Position numbers and translations under genes: made by a program. Positions 26,252 to 34,760 of a stretch of 46,455 nucleotides of DNA are shown in pieces; the first letter of the stretch is position 1; every line of letters begins with the position of its first letter. This DNA comes from an uncultured Craurococcus sp. (GTDB lineage Bacteria > Pseudomonadota > Alphaproteobacteria > Acetobacterales > Acetobacteraceae): positions 1 through 46,455 of the forward strand of contig CADCTD010000139.1 of the NCBI GenBank assembly GCA_902805545.1. Reading direction: 5' to 3'. Under the pieces are notes generated by a model. That model saw only the letters and a list, made by a program, of their open reading frames with translations, did not search any database and was not told where the DNA came from.

Positions 26252-26400
26252 CGATCCTCGCCTCGTCATTCGTCGCCCGCATCGCTGCCACAACCCGTGG
26301 TCCGGATGCATCCCCCGGCGCGGTCACGCTTTCGGGTGGCGCGCGCGGTTGACGGAAGGCTGATTGGTGCGCGCCGGGGCTGCGTGACAGAACCGTTCGC

Positions 26401-27801
26401 ATGCCGAGCCTTACCTCTCCCCTCGCTCAGGTCCTGATCGCGCTCTTCGGCGCGTCGCTGATGCTGCTCTTCGCGCTGCTGGCGCCGGGGCTGTTGCTGC
26501 TGATGCTGCCGGCGATGGTGGCGGTGCTTCTCGGGCTCGCGGTCTACCAGTTCCCGCTGGCGATCGTGGCGGGGCTGGTGGCGATCTACGGCCTCGGCGT
26601 CGACATCCAGCTCGATGGCGGCATGCTGGCGAGCGCGGGCGGCAATGCGGCGGCCGCGCTCGGCTCGGCGGTGGTGAAGGTGGTGCCCTTCGCCCTCGCC
26701 GGGGTGCTGCTGCTGCGCTACGGGCCGACCAGCGCGATCAACTGGCCCTTCCTCGCCTATACGGCCATCGCCGCGATCAGCATCGTCGTGCTGCCGATGG
26801 GACGGATCGGCTCGACGGGCGACATGATCCGCAGCTTCATCGGCTCCACCGCGCCCTTCGTGCTCGGCTTCTGCCTGGCGCCGAAGAGGGTCTGGACCTG
26901 GATCATCCGCGGGGCGACCGTCGTGCCGCTGATCAGCGCCTTCACCAGCCTCTTCACCCATCTGGCGGGGCTCTATCCGGCGATCGACACGCTGGGCCGC
27001 TTCCAGGGGATGCACAGCGCGCCCTTCCTCGCGGGTTTCTGCGAAACGGCGATCTTCGCGGCCACCCTCGAGTACATGCGGGGCTTCCGCCCTGTCTGGC
27101 TGATCATCGCCGGGCTCAACCTCACGGTGCTGCTGGCGACCCAGGCGCGGATGCCGCTGGCGACGGTGGTGATCTTCGTCGGCATCGTCTTCTTCTTCTC
27201 GAACCGGCACATCTTCCCGCTGCGGCGCAAGGTGGACCTGGTGATGGGCGGCGGCGTGCCGGGGCTGCTGCTGCTGAGCCCGGTGATCGCCTTCGCCATG
27301 CAGCGCTTCATCAGCCAGGGCACCGACACCTCCGGCCGCGACCTGATGTGGCCCTACTTCCTCGATGCCATCGAGGACCGGCCGCTCTTCGGCTACGGGC
27401 TCGGGGCGGGCAAGCTGCTGGTCAACCCGGATGACCCGCTGATCAAGCTGCTCGGCACCACGGCGGCGCATAATGAGTACCTGCGACTGTCGATCGATGG
27501 CGGAATCATCGGCTGCGCGGCGATCTTCCTCGCGATCATCGCCTGGATGTGGTGGGGGTCGCGAAGCCTCGACGCGCGCGAGCGGCTGGTGCTGCGGGCG
27601 GCGCTGATCGGCTTCCTGCTGCACAGCGCCTTCGACAACACGCTGATCGCCAGCACCTCGGTCATGCTGTTCTGCGTCATCGGCGCGATGCTTGCCCGCG
27701 GGCGGGCGGAGTCGCAGGCCGCGCGGCACGGGCGGCGCCACTCTTCCTCCAGCTCCTCCACGGCCGAGGCCCGTGGCTGGCGGCCGGCGCGGGCGGGCTG
27801 A
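26401..27801 (+). CDS. O-antigen ligase/polymerase-like membrane protein (Wzy-type)
   Basis: A 466-residue protein with about eleven membrane helices. The large periplasmic loop near residues 315-365 contains FGYGLGAGKLLVNPDD and TTAAHNEYLRLSIDGGIIG, the His-Asn-Glu signature of the O-antigen ligase/Wzy_C family. In this setting it most likely polymerises lipid-linked repeat units in the periplasm; a ligase role cannot be excluded by sequence alone. The C-terminal 40 residues are charged and Ser/Arg-rich. The stop precedes the next acyltransferase gene start by 5 bases. Confidence 0.88.
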   Translation: MPSLTSPLAQVLIALFGASLMLLFALLAPGLLLLMLPAMVAVLLGLAVYQFPLAIVAGLVAIYGLGVDIQLDGGMLASAGGNAAAALGSAVVKVVPFALAGVLLLRYGPTSAINWPFLAYTAIAAISIVVLPMGRIGSTGDMIRSFIGSTAPFVLGFCLAPKRVWTWIIRGATVVPLISAFTSLFTHLAGLYPAIDTLGRFQGMHSAPFLAGFCETAIFAATLEYMRGFRPVWLIIAGLNLTVLLATQARMPLATVVIFVGIVFFFSNRHIFPLRRKVDLVMGGGVPGLLLLSPVIAFAMQRFISQGTDTSGRDLMWPYFLDAIEDRPLFGYGLGAGKLLVNPDDPLIKLLGTTAAHNEYLRLSIDGGIIGCAAIFLAIIAWMWWGSRSLDARERLVLRAALIGFLLHSAFDNTLIASTSVMLFCVIGAMLARGRAESQAARHGRRHSSSSSSTAEARGWRPARAG

Positions 27802-27806
27802 GGCGG

Positions 27807-28826
27807 ATGCCGGATCAGGCGGCGGCGGCGCCGGTCTCGGTGCGGCCGGAGCGGCGGCTGGATCTCGACCGGGCGCGGGGCATTGCGATCCTGCTCGTCG
27901 TCTTCGGGCATGTCGTCGCACGGGAGGTGCCGCCGGGCGTCGGCTGGTACGAGCCGATCCGCTATCTCGTCTATCGCTTCCACATGCCGTTCTTCCTCTA
28001 TCTGAGCGGGACGGTGGTGGTGCTCTCCGGCCTGCTGGCGAAGCCGCCGGGCCGGGTGGTGCAGCAGCGGGCGGTGCGGCTGCTGGTGCCCTTCTTCGCC
28101 ATCGGGCTGGCGATCCTGGTGGCGAAGCTCGTCGCGGTGCAGCTGGTGCCGGTGGACAATCCGCCGGAGGGGCTGGCGGGGGGGCTGCGCGACCTGTTCT
28201 GGACGACGGCGCGGAGCCCGGCGACCTCGGTCTGGTACCTGCTGGTGCTCTTCCTCTGCACGCTGGCGGCGATGGGGCTGCGGCGCCTCGGCGTCGGGGC
28301 GACGGGGCTGCTGGTGCTCGGGGTGCTGCTGCAGTTCGTCGACATGCCGGCGGTCGCCTATCTCGACCGCTTCGCCTCGCATTTCCTGTTCTTCGCCGCC
28401 GGGCTCTGGGTGGCGGAGCGGGAGGGGGCGCTGCTGCCGGGCTTCGAGCGGTGGCAGGTGCTATGGTGGCTGGCCTTCGCCGGCGGGCTGGCGCTGGCGG
28501 CGCTGGGCTGGGTCGGCGAGCGGTGGGCGATGGTGCTCTGCGGGCTGCTCTGCATCCCGGCGCTGCACGGGGCGATGCGGCTGCCGCCGGTCGCGCGCTG
28601 GCAGTGGCCCGTGGTGCTGGGCAGCTTCTCGATGGCGATCTACCTGTTCAACACGCTGGCGATCGGCGGGACCAAGGCGGTGCTGATGAAGCTCGGCTTC
28701 GGCTGGACCGAGGCCTGGTTCCCGCTTCACGCGGTGGCGGCGATGACGGCGGGCGTCGCGCTGCCGGTGCTGCTGAAGCTGCTGGTGCTGCGGCGGGTGG
28801 CGGTGGTGGACCGGCTGACGGATTGA
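27807..28826 (+). CDS. Membrane acyltransferase (acyltransferase 3 family), second copy
   Basis: A 339-residue multi-helix protein. The opening RRLDLDRARGIAILLVVFGH holds the Arg and catalytic His typical of the family, followed by FHMPFFLYLSGTVVVLSG. Ten hydrophobic helices are visible. It is only distantly like the acyltransferase at 25154, so the two probably act on different positions or with different acyl groups. The start at 27807 is chosen because it follows the polymerase stop by 5 bases; the frame is open further upstream within that gene. Confidence 0.89.
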   Translation: MPDQAAAAPVSVRPERRLDLDRARGIAILLVVFGHVVAREVPPGVGWYEPIRYLVYRFHMPFFLYLSGTVVVLSGLLAKPPGRVVQQRAVRLLVPFFAIGLAILVAKLVAVQLVPVDNPPEGLAGGLRDLFWTTARSPATSVWYLLVLFLCTLAAMGLRRLGVGATGLLVLGVLLQFVDMPAVAYLDRFASHFLFFAAGLWVAEREGALLPGFERWQVLWWLAFAGGLALAALGWVGERWAMVLCGLLCIPALHGAMRLPPVARWQWPVVLGSFSMAIYLFNTLAIGGTKAVLMKLGFGWTEAWFPLHAVAAMTAGVALPVLLKLLVLRRVAVVDRLTD

Positions 28827-29097
28827 TCCCCGCGGCACCGCTGCGCGGCGCCGCGGGACCCCGATGGCCGCCTCACGCCCCGGGCTCCCCGTGGAGGGGG
28901 CACCGGGATGCGGATTGGCCCGGCCGTGACGGGCTGGCTCGAACCCCCAAGGGACCGGGCAGGTAGAAGCCTGGAAAGGCTCGGCTTATGGCCGGGACGT
29001 CAAGGCTTGAGAGATCGAAGAGGGCAGCGAGGCGGCGGAAGCAGCCCGAGATGGGTCGGATAACCCATGTCCCGCCAGGCCGCGCGCGTCCAGCCCC
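28827..29097. other. 271-base gap between converging genes
   Basis: The region lies between the 3' ends of the acyltransferase gene and galE, so it needs no promoter for either. It begins with a strong palindrome (see 28829-28857). The rest is GC-rich, with no frame that looks like a gene and no complete RNA gene recognised. Confidence 0.5.
28829..28857. repeat. GC-rich palindrome after acyltransferase gene
   Basis: Eight-base arms CCCGCGGC (28829-28836) and GCCGCGGG (28850-28857) around a 13-base loop, two bases after the stop codon. It is followed by CCCCGATGG, and GCCGCGGG plus CCCCGATGG also occurs at 33225-33243. Likely a terminator or a member of a small dispersed repeat family. Confidence 0.5.
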
Positions 29098-30090
29098 TCA
29101 GCCGCGGTCGCCGAAGCCCTTGGGATGGGCCGAGTGCCAGGCCCAGGCGGTGCGGACGATGTCGTCCAGCGCGCCGAAGCGGGGGCTCCAGCCGGTCTCT
29201 TCGCGCAGCCGGGCCGAGGAGGCGACGAGCACCGCCGGGTCGCCCGGGCGCCGCGGGCCGAGGGTATGGGGCACGGCCTTGCCGCTGATGCGCTCGACCG
29301 ACTCCATCACCTGCTTCACCGAGTAGCCGGTGCCGTTGCCGACATTGAAGCGGCAGCTCCCCTGGTCGAGCCGGGCGAGGACGCGGATATGGGCGTCGGC
29401 GAGATCCATGACATGGACGTAGTCGCGGATGCAGGTGCCGTCCGGCGTCGGGTAGTCGGTGCCGAAGACGGTCAGCGGCGGGCGGGTGCCCATGGCGGCG
29501 CCGATGGCGAGCGGGATCAGGTGGGTCTCCGGCTCGTGGTCCTCGCCGATCGCGCCTGAGGGATCGGCGCCGGCGGCGTTGAAGTAGCGCAGCGAGGCGG
29601 AGCGGAGGCCATGGACCTTGTCGGCCCAGTCGAGGCCGCGCTCGACCATCAGCTTGCTCTCGCCATAGGCGGAGCCGGGGGCGACCTCGGCCTCCTCGTC
29701 GATCGGGATTCGCTTCGGGAAGCCGAAGAGCGCCGCCGTCGAGGAGAGGACGAAGCGGAGGCAACCGGACTTCACCGCCGCATCCGCGACGATCAGGCTG
29801 TTCGAGAGGTTGTCGATGCAGTAGCGCAGCGGGTCCCGCATCGACTCGCCGACCAGGGAGAGGGCGGCGAAGTGGAGGACGGCGTCGAACTTCCAGCCGG
29901 CGAAGACCTCGCCGACGCGGTGGCGGTCGGCGAGGTCGATGGAGACGAGCTCGACCGCGGGCGGCACCGCGGCGCGGTGGCCCTGGCGGAGGTCGTCGAT
30001 GACGACGACCTCATCCCCGCGGTCCACCAGGGCCTTGACCACATGGCTGCCGACATAGCCGGCGCCGCCCGTCACCAGATACCGACCCAT
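29098..30090 (-). CDS. galE: UDP-glucose 4-epimerase
   Basis: A 330-residue SDR-type epimerase that interconverts UDP-glucose and UDP-galactose using bound NAD. The NAD-binding motif GGAGYVGSH lies at 8-16. Catalytic Tyr142 and Lys146 stand in AYGESK, with Ser/Thr in LSSTAALFG (116-118). The substrate-binding blocks RYFNAAGADP and DYVHVMDLADAH are intact. The start MGRYLVTGG is clear; a longer open frame upstream runs into the tyrosine kinase gene. It is 7 bases downstream of that kinase gene and therefore in its operon, presumably providing UDP-galactose for the polymer. Confidence 0.95.
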   Translation of the reverse strand: MGRYLVTGGAGYVGSHVVKALVDRGDEVVVIDDLRQGHRAAVPPAVELVSIDLADRHRVGEVFAGWKFDAVLHFAALSLVGESMRDPLRYCIDNLSNSLIVADAAVKSGCLRFVLSSTAALFGFPKRIPIDEEAEVAPGSAYGESKLMVERGLDWADKVHGLRSASLRYFNAAGADPSGAIGEDHEPETHLIPLAIGAAMGTRPPLTVFGTDYPTPDGTCIRDYVHVMDLADAHIRVLARLDQGSCRFNVGNGTGYSVKQVMESVERISGKAVPHTLGPRRPGDPAVLVASSARLREETGWSPRFGALDDIVRTAWAWHSAHPKGFGDRG

Positions 30091-30097
30091 CGAGGGG

Positions 30098-32365
30098 CTA
30101 CTCCCGGAAATAGCCGCCATAACGGGGGTGGTAGACCTCGGCATCCGCATAGCCGGAACGGCCATGCACCTTGGCATCCACCTGCGTCAGCGCGGCGCCG
30201 ATGACCCGGGCATGCGCTTCCTCGAGGAGGCCGAGGGAGTTGCGCACGACCGAGCGCGGTGTATCGCGCCACCTTACGCAAAGCAATGTGGCATCGGCGA
30301 GGCGGGCCACGACGCGGGCATCGGCCATCGCCAGCGCCGGCGGCGCGTCGAGGATGATGAGGTCGTAGTCGCGCCGCACCCGGTCCAGCAGCCCGGCCAT
30401 CGCCTCCGACATGAAGAGGCCGAGGGAGTGGATCTCGGCCGCGCCGGCCGGGATGTAGTCCAGGCTGGAGAGGTGGTCGCGGCGGATGATCCGCTCGAGC
30501 AACGCCTGGCCGAGCAGGAGGTCGGTGACGCCCGGCGCGCCCTCGCAGCGGAAGACCCGGCCGAGGGCGGGCTGGCGCACGTCGCAGTCGATCAGCAGCA
30601 CGCGCTCGCCGTTCATCGCGGCCGAGCGGGCGAGGGCCACCGAGGTGGTGGTCTTGCCCTCGCCCGGGCGGGCGGCGGTGATGACGACGACGCGCGGCGG
30701 CTCCGAGCCCAGCCAGAGGGCGGCGCGGAGGGTCCGCATGCTCTCCGAGAAGGGGCTCAGCGGCTTGCGGACGACGTAGTCCTCCACCTTGTGGCGGCCG
30801 AGCAGGCCGCGCTTCAGCATCGGCACCAGCGCCAGGCAGGGCAGGCCGAGGGCCGAGCGGACCTCGTCGCCGGAGCGGATGGTGCTGTCCGCCTGCTCGA
30901 GGAACCAGATGACCAGCAGGCCGAAGAGGATGCCGAGGATCGTCGCCGCGGCGACGAAGAGCGGGACCTTCGGGAAGCTCGGCCGGCCGGGGACGGTGGC
31001 GGGCGAGAGCACGCGCGCGTCCGGCTTCTCGATGGCGGTCTGGGCGACGGTCTGCTGCGAGCGCTCGAGCACGGCGCGCAGCAGGCTGCGGGAGGCGTCG
31101 GCGTCGCGCTCGAGCGCGGCGAGCTGGATCTCGGCGCCGGAGCTCTGGTTCAGCAGGCCTTCCTGCGTCCTCAGCGCCTCCTCGAGGCTGGAGACGCGGG
31201 CGCGGGCGGCGCGCGCCTCCGCATCCAGCGCCTGGACCACGCGGCCGGTCTCGCCGGAGACGTTCCGCTCGGCTTCCGCGAGGCGGGAGCGGGCGGCGCG
31301 CACGTCGGGGTGGTTGGAGCCGAGGGTTGCCTGCAGGCGCTCCACCTCGCGCCGCGCATCGTCGCGTGCGGCGCGGGAGCCGGTGAGGTTGGAGGCGCCG
31401 AGCGCGGTGAGGTCGGCGCCGCCGCCGCGCCGGGCGGCCGCGACGCGGGCCTCGGCGGTGGCGAGCTGGTTGCGGGCGTCGATCAGGTCGGTGTTGATCT
31501 TGCTGACCTGCTCGGTGCCGAGGCCGGCATTCACGCCGCGGGTGAGGCCGGAGCGGCTGCGCAGCTCGGCGATGCGGTTCTCGGTGGTCTGCAGCTCGCG
31601 GCGGAGCTGGGCGACGCGACCGTCGAGCCACTCATTGGCGCGGCGCACGGCGTTGAACTTCGCCTCGAGCTGGTCCGAGATATAGAGGTCCGACGCCATG
31701 TTGGCGATGTCGGTGGAGAGCTGCGCCTCCTCGGTTGTGACGGCGATCGTCAGCACACGCGAGTTGCGCACCACGGTGACGAGGATCTTGTCGCGCAGCC
31801 GCTCGGCGGCCGAGATCTCGGCGCGCTCCGGATTCGGCCTCGGCACCGGCGCCTCGGGCGCGATCAGGTCGGCGAGGTCGGGCGAGAGGCTCGCGATGCG
31901 GCGGGCGAGGCCGTCCTGGATGCGGTAGAGCCACTGCTCGGGTCGCTTCGCCTCGGCCACCCACCAGGAGAATTCCTCGCGGTTGGTGAGGTCGAACTGC
32001 CGCACGATGCGGCGGGCGACGGAGAGGCTGCGGATGACGTCCACCTGGCTGGCGAGCACGGCATCGGTCGTCGTCTCGTCGCGCAGGATGCTCTGCAGCT
32101 CGGTCGCCTGGTAGTCGGTCGGCTCGAACATCACCGTGGAGGTCGCCGTGTAGCGCGGCGTCAGCTCCTTGGCGGCGATGTAGGCGGCGATCGGGAAGAG
32201 CAGGGCGCAGAGGACGAGCACGAAGCGCCGGCGCCGCAAGGCTGCGAGCAGCGCGGTGACGGTCAGGCCTTCCGGCTCGATCGGCGTGGCGACGGGCGCC
32301 GGCGTGCGGAGCTGCGGCTTCCGCTCATTCGAGGGAGGCCGCGATTCTACCGGTCTGTCGAGCAT
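30098..32365 (-). CDS. Polysaccharide co-polymerase with tyrosine autokinase domain (Wzc/GumC type)
   Basis: A 755-residue inner-membrane protein that sets polymer length and works with the Wza-like channel. A Wzz domain starts with helix 1 (about 48-65). A long periplasmic coiled-coil region follows (about 230-440), then helix 2 (about 469-489). The cytoplasmic BY-kinase carries Walker A ARPGEGKTTT (565-574), Walker A' LLIDCDVRQ (591-599) and Walker B LIILDAPP (669-676). The tail holds four tyrosines (739, 745, 749, 752), the expected autophosphorylation cluster, although it is short. Kinase and co-polymerase are fused here. The ATG at 32365 is the first plausible one after the divergent region. 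Confidence 0.95.
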   Translation of the reverse strand: MLDRPVESRPPSNERKPQLRTPAPVATPIEPEGLTVTALLAALRRRRFVLVLCALLFPIAAYIAAKELTPRYTATSTVMFEPTDYQATELQSILRDETTTDAVLASQVDVIRSLSVARRIVRQFDLTNREEFSWWVAEAKRPEQWLYRIQDGLARRIASLSPDLADLIAPEAPVPRPNPERAEISAAERLRDKILVTVVRNSRVLTIAVTTEEAQLSTDIANMASDLYISDQLEAKFNAVRRANEWLDGRVAQLRRELQTTENRIAELRSRSGLTRGVNAGLGTEQVSKINTDLIDARNQLATAEARVAAARRGGGADLTALGASNLTGSRAARDDARREVERLQATLGSNHPDVRAARSRLAEAERNVSGETGRVVQALDAEARAARARVSSLEEALRTQEGLLNQSSGAEIQLAALERDADASRSLLRAVLERSQQTVAQTAIEKPDARVLSPATVPGRPSFPKVPLFVAAATILGILFGLLVIWFLEQADSTIRSGDEVRSALGLPCLALVPMLKRGLLGRHKVEDYVVRKPLSPFSESMRTLRAALWLGSEPPRVVVITAARPGEGKTTTSVALARSAAMNGERVLLIDCDVRQPALGRVFRCEGAPGVTDLLLGQALLERIIRRDHLSSLDYIPAGAAEIHSLGLFMSEAMAGLLDRVRRDYDLIILDAPPALAMADARVVARLADATLLCVRWRDTPRSVVRNSLGLLEEAHARVIGAALTQVDAKVHGRSGYADAEVYHPRYGGYFRE

Positions 32366-32641
32366 AGGGGGTGTGTCTTCCCTTCGCGGCAATGGCTGCG
32401 GAGGCTTGGGCAATACGCGTTGGTGGAGAGGGGGGTCAATCAACGGGCGAGCGAACAAGGCCGCATCGCGCAAACATCAGCGTGATGAACCATTAACGCA
32501 AGGAAACGCGAATGTGCCAACCGCGCGATGTCTGGCAGAGACAAGTCGCCTGATGCGGACATTGCCGCATGACGGCCATGTTCGCATGCATCCCTGACCC
32601 GGTCGATGACAGGCCGGGTATACGAAAAGGAAAGCCAGACG
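32366..32641. promoter_or_regulatory. Divergent promoter region between wzc-like and wza-like genes, with an 18-base dyad
   Basis: The 276-base spacer is markedly less GC-rich than the flanking genes and must drive transcription both ways. At 32553-32570 it contains a perfect inverted repeat, ATGCGG-acattg-CCGCAT, about 70 bases before the wza-like start: a candidate operator for a dimeric regulator. AAGGAA just before 32642 is the ribosome site for the wza-like gene. No confident -35/-10 assignment was possible. Confidence 0.5.
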
Positions 32642-33205
32642 ATGCAATCTCGCCGCGCGTTCTCCCTGATGCTGCTTGGCACGGTGGCCGCCTGCGCCTC
32701 GCCGGGCGCGAACCTGCCGCCGCTGCCGGAGACGTCGCTCTCCGCCTACCGCATCGGACCGGAGGACCAGCTGCGCGTCACCGTTTTCAACGACCCGCGC
32801 CTCACCGGCGATTTCCGCGTGGGCGACACGGGGGCGATCGCGCTGCCGCTGATCGGCACGGTGCGTGCGGCGGGGCTCACCACCGCCGAGATCGAACGCT
32901 CCGTCGAGAAGGAGATGCGCGACAAGAACCTGTTCCGCGACCCTTCGGCCGCGGTGCAGGTGATCACCTACCGCCCCGTCTTCGTGCTCGGCATGGTCGA
33001 GAGGGGCGGGCAGTTCCCGTACCAGCCGGGTATGACGGTGCTCACGGCGGTCGCGGTGGCCGGCGGGTTCAACTACCGCGCCATCCAGGACTATGTCTCC
33101 GTCACGCGCATCGGGCCAGATGGCAGGGCGATGGAGTACCGCGCGAAGCGGGACAGCGTCGTGCAGCCGGGCGACACCATCACCGTCTTCGAGCGGCGGT
33201 TCTGA
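32642..33205 (+). CDS. Polysaccharide export lipoprotein (Wza/GumB-like)
   Basis: A 187-residue outer-membrane lipoprotein. The leader MQSRRAFSLMLLGTVAACAS has a lipobox with Cys18. The polysaccharide export domain begins YRIGPEDQLRVTVFNDPRLT and includes DFRVGDTGAIALPLIGTVRA. An SLBB-like part follows (VFVLGMVERGGQFPYQPGMT). At 187 residues it is the short GumB-like type, without the long C-terminal helix that E. coli Wza uses to cross the outer membrane. The beta-barrel protein at 18685 might supply the outer pore instead (inference). ATG 32642 follows AAGGAA; the more upstream ATG at 32606 lacks a leader-like start. Confidence 0.93.
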   Translation: MQSRRAFSLMLLGTVAACASPGANLPPLPETSLSAYRIGPEDQLRVTVFNDPRLTGDFRVGDTGAIALPLIGTVRAAGLTTAEIERSVEKEMRDKNLFRDPSAAVQVITYRPVFVLGMVERGGQFPYQPGMTVLTAVAVAGGFNYRAIQDYVSVTRIGPDGRAMEYRAKRDSVVQPGDTITVFERRF

Positions 33206-33274
33206 TGTCCCGACGCCGCTGAAAGCCGCGGGGGCCCCGATGGGGCGCCCGGGGCGATAGGCCTCGGCAGGCGT

Positions 33275-33293
33275 CCCGCGGCAGCGCCGCGGG
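33275..33293. repeat. GC-rich palindrome after wza-like gene
   Basis: Perfect eight-base arms CCCGCGGC (33275-33282) and GCCGCGGG (33286-33293) around the loop AGC. It shares its core with 25122-25140 and 28829-28857. Another GCCGCGGG plus CCCCGATGG module sits at 33225-33243 in the same gap. Possible terminator or dispersed palindromic repeat. Confidence 0.5.
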
Positions 33294-33338
33294 GCGCGTC
33301 CCTGCGGTATGATGCCACCGGGTGCGGGGGCCGGGGCG

Positions 33339-34175
33339 ATGCGGGGCTGGCGTTGGGGGGTGGTGATGCTGCTGGCGGCGCTGGCGCCGGCAGCCGCGGA
33401 GAGGATCGACCAGCCGGCGGCCTGGGCGGCGGCGAAGACGCCGGCGCCGGGGCCGGCGCGGGTCATCGGCGGGACGGGGCTCGGCTGCATCGCCGGCGCC
33501 GTGGCGCTGCCGGCGGAAGGGCCGGGCTGGCAGGCCGTGCGCGTCTCGCGCAACCGGCACTGGGGGCATCCGGCGCTGGTGCGCTTCGTCGAGCGGTTCA
33601 CGGCGGAGGCCCAGGGCCAGGGTTTTCCGGCGCTCTGGATCGGCGACATGGGGCAGCCGCGAGGCGGGCCGATGCCCTATGGCCATGCGAGCCACCAGTC
33701 TGGGCTCGATGTCGATATCTGGCTGGAGCTCTCGCCGAAGCCCGCGGTGCCGGCGGCGGCGCGGGAGGCCATCGACGTGCCCTCGCTCGTGCTGCCGGAT
33801 GAGAGCGGGGTCGATCCCCGCCTGTGGCGGCCGCGGCATGGGGCGCTGATCCGGCTGGCGGCGGAGCAGCCGGGGGTGGACCGGGTGCTCGTCAACCATG
33901 CGATCAAGCGGGAGCTGTGCCGGACCGAGGCGGGGGCGCCCTGGCTGCAGCGCGTGCGGCCCTGGCGGGGGCATGACAGCCACATGCATGTGCGGCTGCG
34001 CTGCCCGCCCGGCCAGCCGGAGTGCCGCGAGCAGACGCCGCCGCCGCCGGGGGATGGGTGCGATGCGTCGCTCGCCTGGTGGCTGACGCCGGAGGCGAGG
34101 CGGCCGGCGCCGCGCCCGCCGGGGCCGGCGCCACAGATGCCGCAGGCCTGCGCGGGGGTGCTGGCGGCGCCGTGA
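33339..34175 (+). CDS. mepA: Penicillin-insensitive murein endopeptidase
   Basis: A 278-residue periplasmic zinc endopeptidase that cuts D-Ala-mDAP and probably mDAP-mDAP cross-links in peptidoglycan. The signal peptide is MRGWRWGVVMLLAALAPAAA. The metal-binding motif PYGHASHQSGLDVDIW gives His116, His119, Asp124 and Asp126. The second motif GHDSHMHVRLRCP gives His212, His215 and His217, the pattern of LAS-type MepA enzymes. Cys pairs near the C-terminus (CPPGQPEC and later) suggest disulfides. ATG codons at 33309 and 33312 are possible, but 33339 starts directly on the signal peptide. Confidence 0.9.
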   Translation: MRGWRWGVVMLLAALAPAAAERIDQPAAWAAAKTPAPGPARVIGGTGLGCIAGAVALPAEGPGWQAVRVSRNRHWGHPALVRFVERFTAEAQGQGFPALWIGDMGQPRGGPMPYGHASHQSGLDVDIWLELSPKPAVPAAAREAIDVPSLVLPDESGVDPRLWRPRHGALIRLAAEQPGVDRVLVNHAIKRELCRTEAGAPWLQRVRPWRGHDSHMHVRLRCPPGQPECREQTPPPPGDGCDASLAWWLTPEARRPAPRPPGPAPQMPQACAGVLAAP

Positions 34176-34211
34176 GGGCGGAGGTGGCCGGGCCGGGTCC
34201 GGCCGCCGCGG

Positions 34212-34760
34212 CTACCAGCGCCGGATCGGGCCGCAATCGAGGTGGACGAAGCCGTCGCGGCGGTAGAGGCCGACGCCGCCGAGCTGCATTTCGGCCGCCA
34301 GGCGGGCCATGCCGAGGCTCTCGCGGCCGACCAGGCGGACATCGGCCGCCATGCCAGACATGTGCAGGCTCGCGCGGGAGACCCGGCGGGACTCGCGGGC
34401 GCGGGCGGCATTGGTCTCCGGCGCGCGGTAGCCGCTGATGACCTGGTAGCCCTCGGTCGCCTCCAGGCGCTGGGCGATGGCGGCGAGCACGTCGAAAAGG
34501 CGCGGGTCCATCGGCGTCGCCTCCTCCATGGTGGGGTCGCGGAGGAGCCAGTCGAGCTGCTGCAGCGCCTCGCGGTCGTAGCGGCCGTCGCGCCAATAGG
34601 CGCCCTCGAAGCTTTCGCCGGTCTGGATGCGCTGGATGGCGAGGCTGCGGGGGGCGCCGCCGAGGACCTGGGCCGGGGCCACGGGGACCCCGGTGCAGGC
34701 GAGGCCGAGGCCGAGCGCGCCGCGGAGGACGCCGCGGCGGGTGCAGCAGGGGCAGGACAT
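34212..34760 (-). CDS. DUF882/YcbK-like peptidase (M15 type), exported
   Basis: A 182-residue exported protein with a twin-arginine-like leader (CTRRGVLRGALGLGLACTG). The zinc-peptidase fold of the M15A/DUF882 group is marked by YQVISGYRAPETNAARAR, SLHMSGMAADVRLVG (His133, Asp140) and FVHLDCGP (His173). The three metal ligands are in place, so it is probably active on peptidoglycan peptides. The ATG overlaps the stop of the L,D-transpeptidase gene (TGATG), so the two are made together. Converges with mepA over a 36-base gap. Confidence 0.9.
   Translation of the reverse strand: MSCPCCTRRGVLRGALGLGLACTGVPVAPAQVLGGAPRSLAIQRIQTGESFEGAYWRDGRYDREALQQLDWLLRDPTMEEATPMDPRLFDVLAAIAQRLEATEGYQVISGYRAPETNAARARESRRVSRASLHMSGMAADVRLVGRESLGMARLAAEMQLGGVGLYRRDGFVHLDCGPIRRW

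Noticed and set aside
28931-28950. TTCGA-containing stretch resembling a tRNA T loop
   Set aside because: The flanking bases do not pair as a T stem, and no anticodon or acceptor arm is found on either strand.
30128-32485. A 785-codon open frame on the plus strand
   Set aside because: It is antisense to the tyrosine autokinase gene, rich in Ala/Gly/Asp/Arg/His with no motif; a GC shadow.
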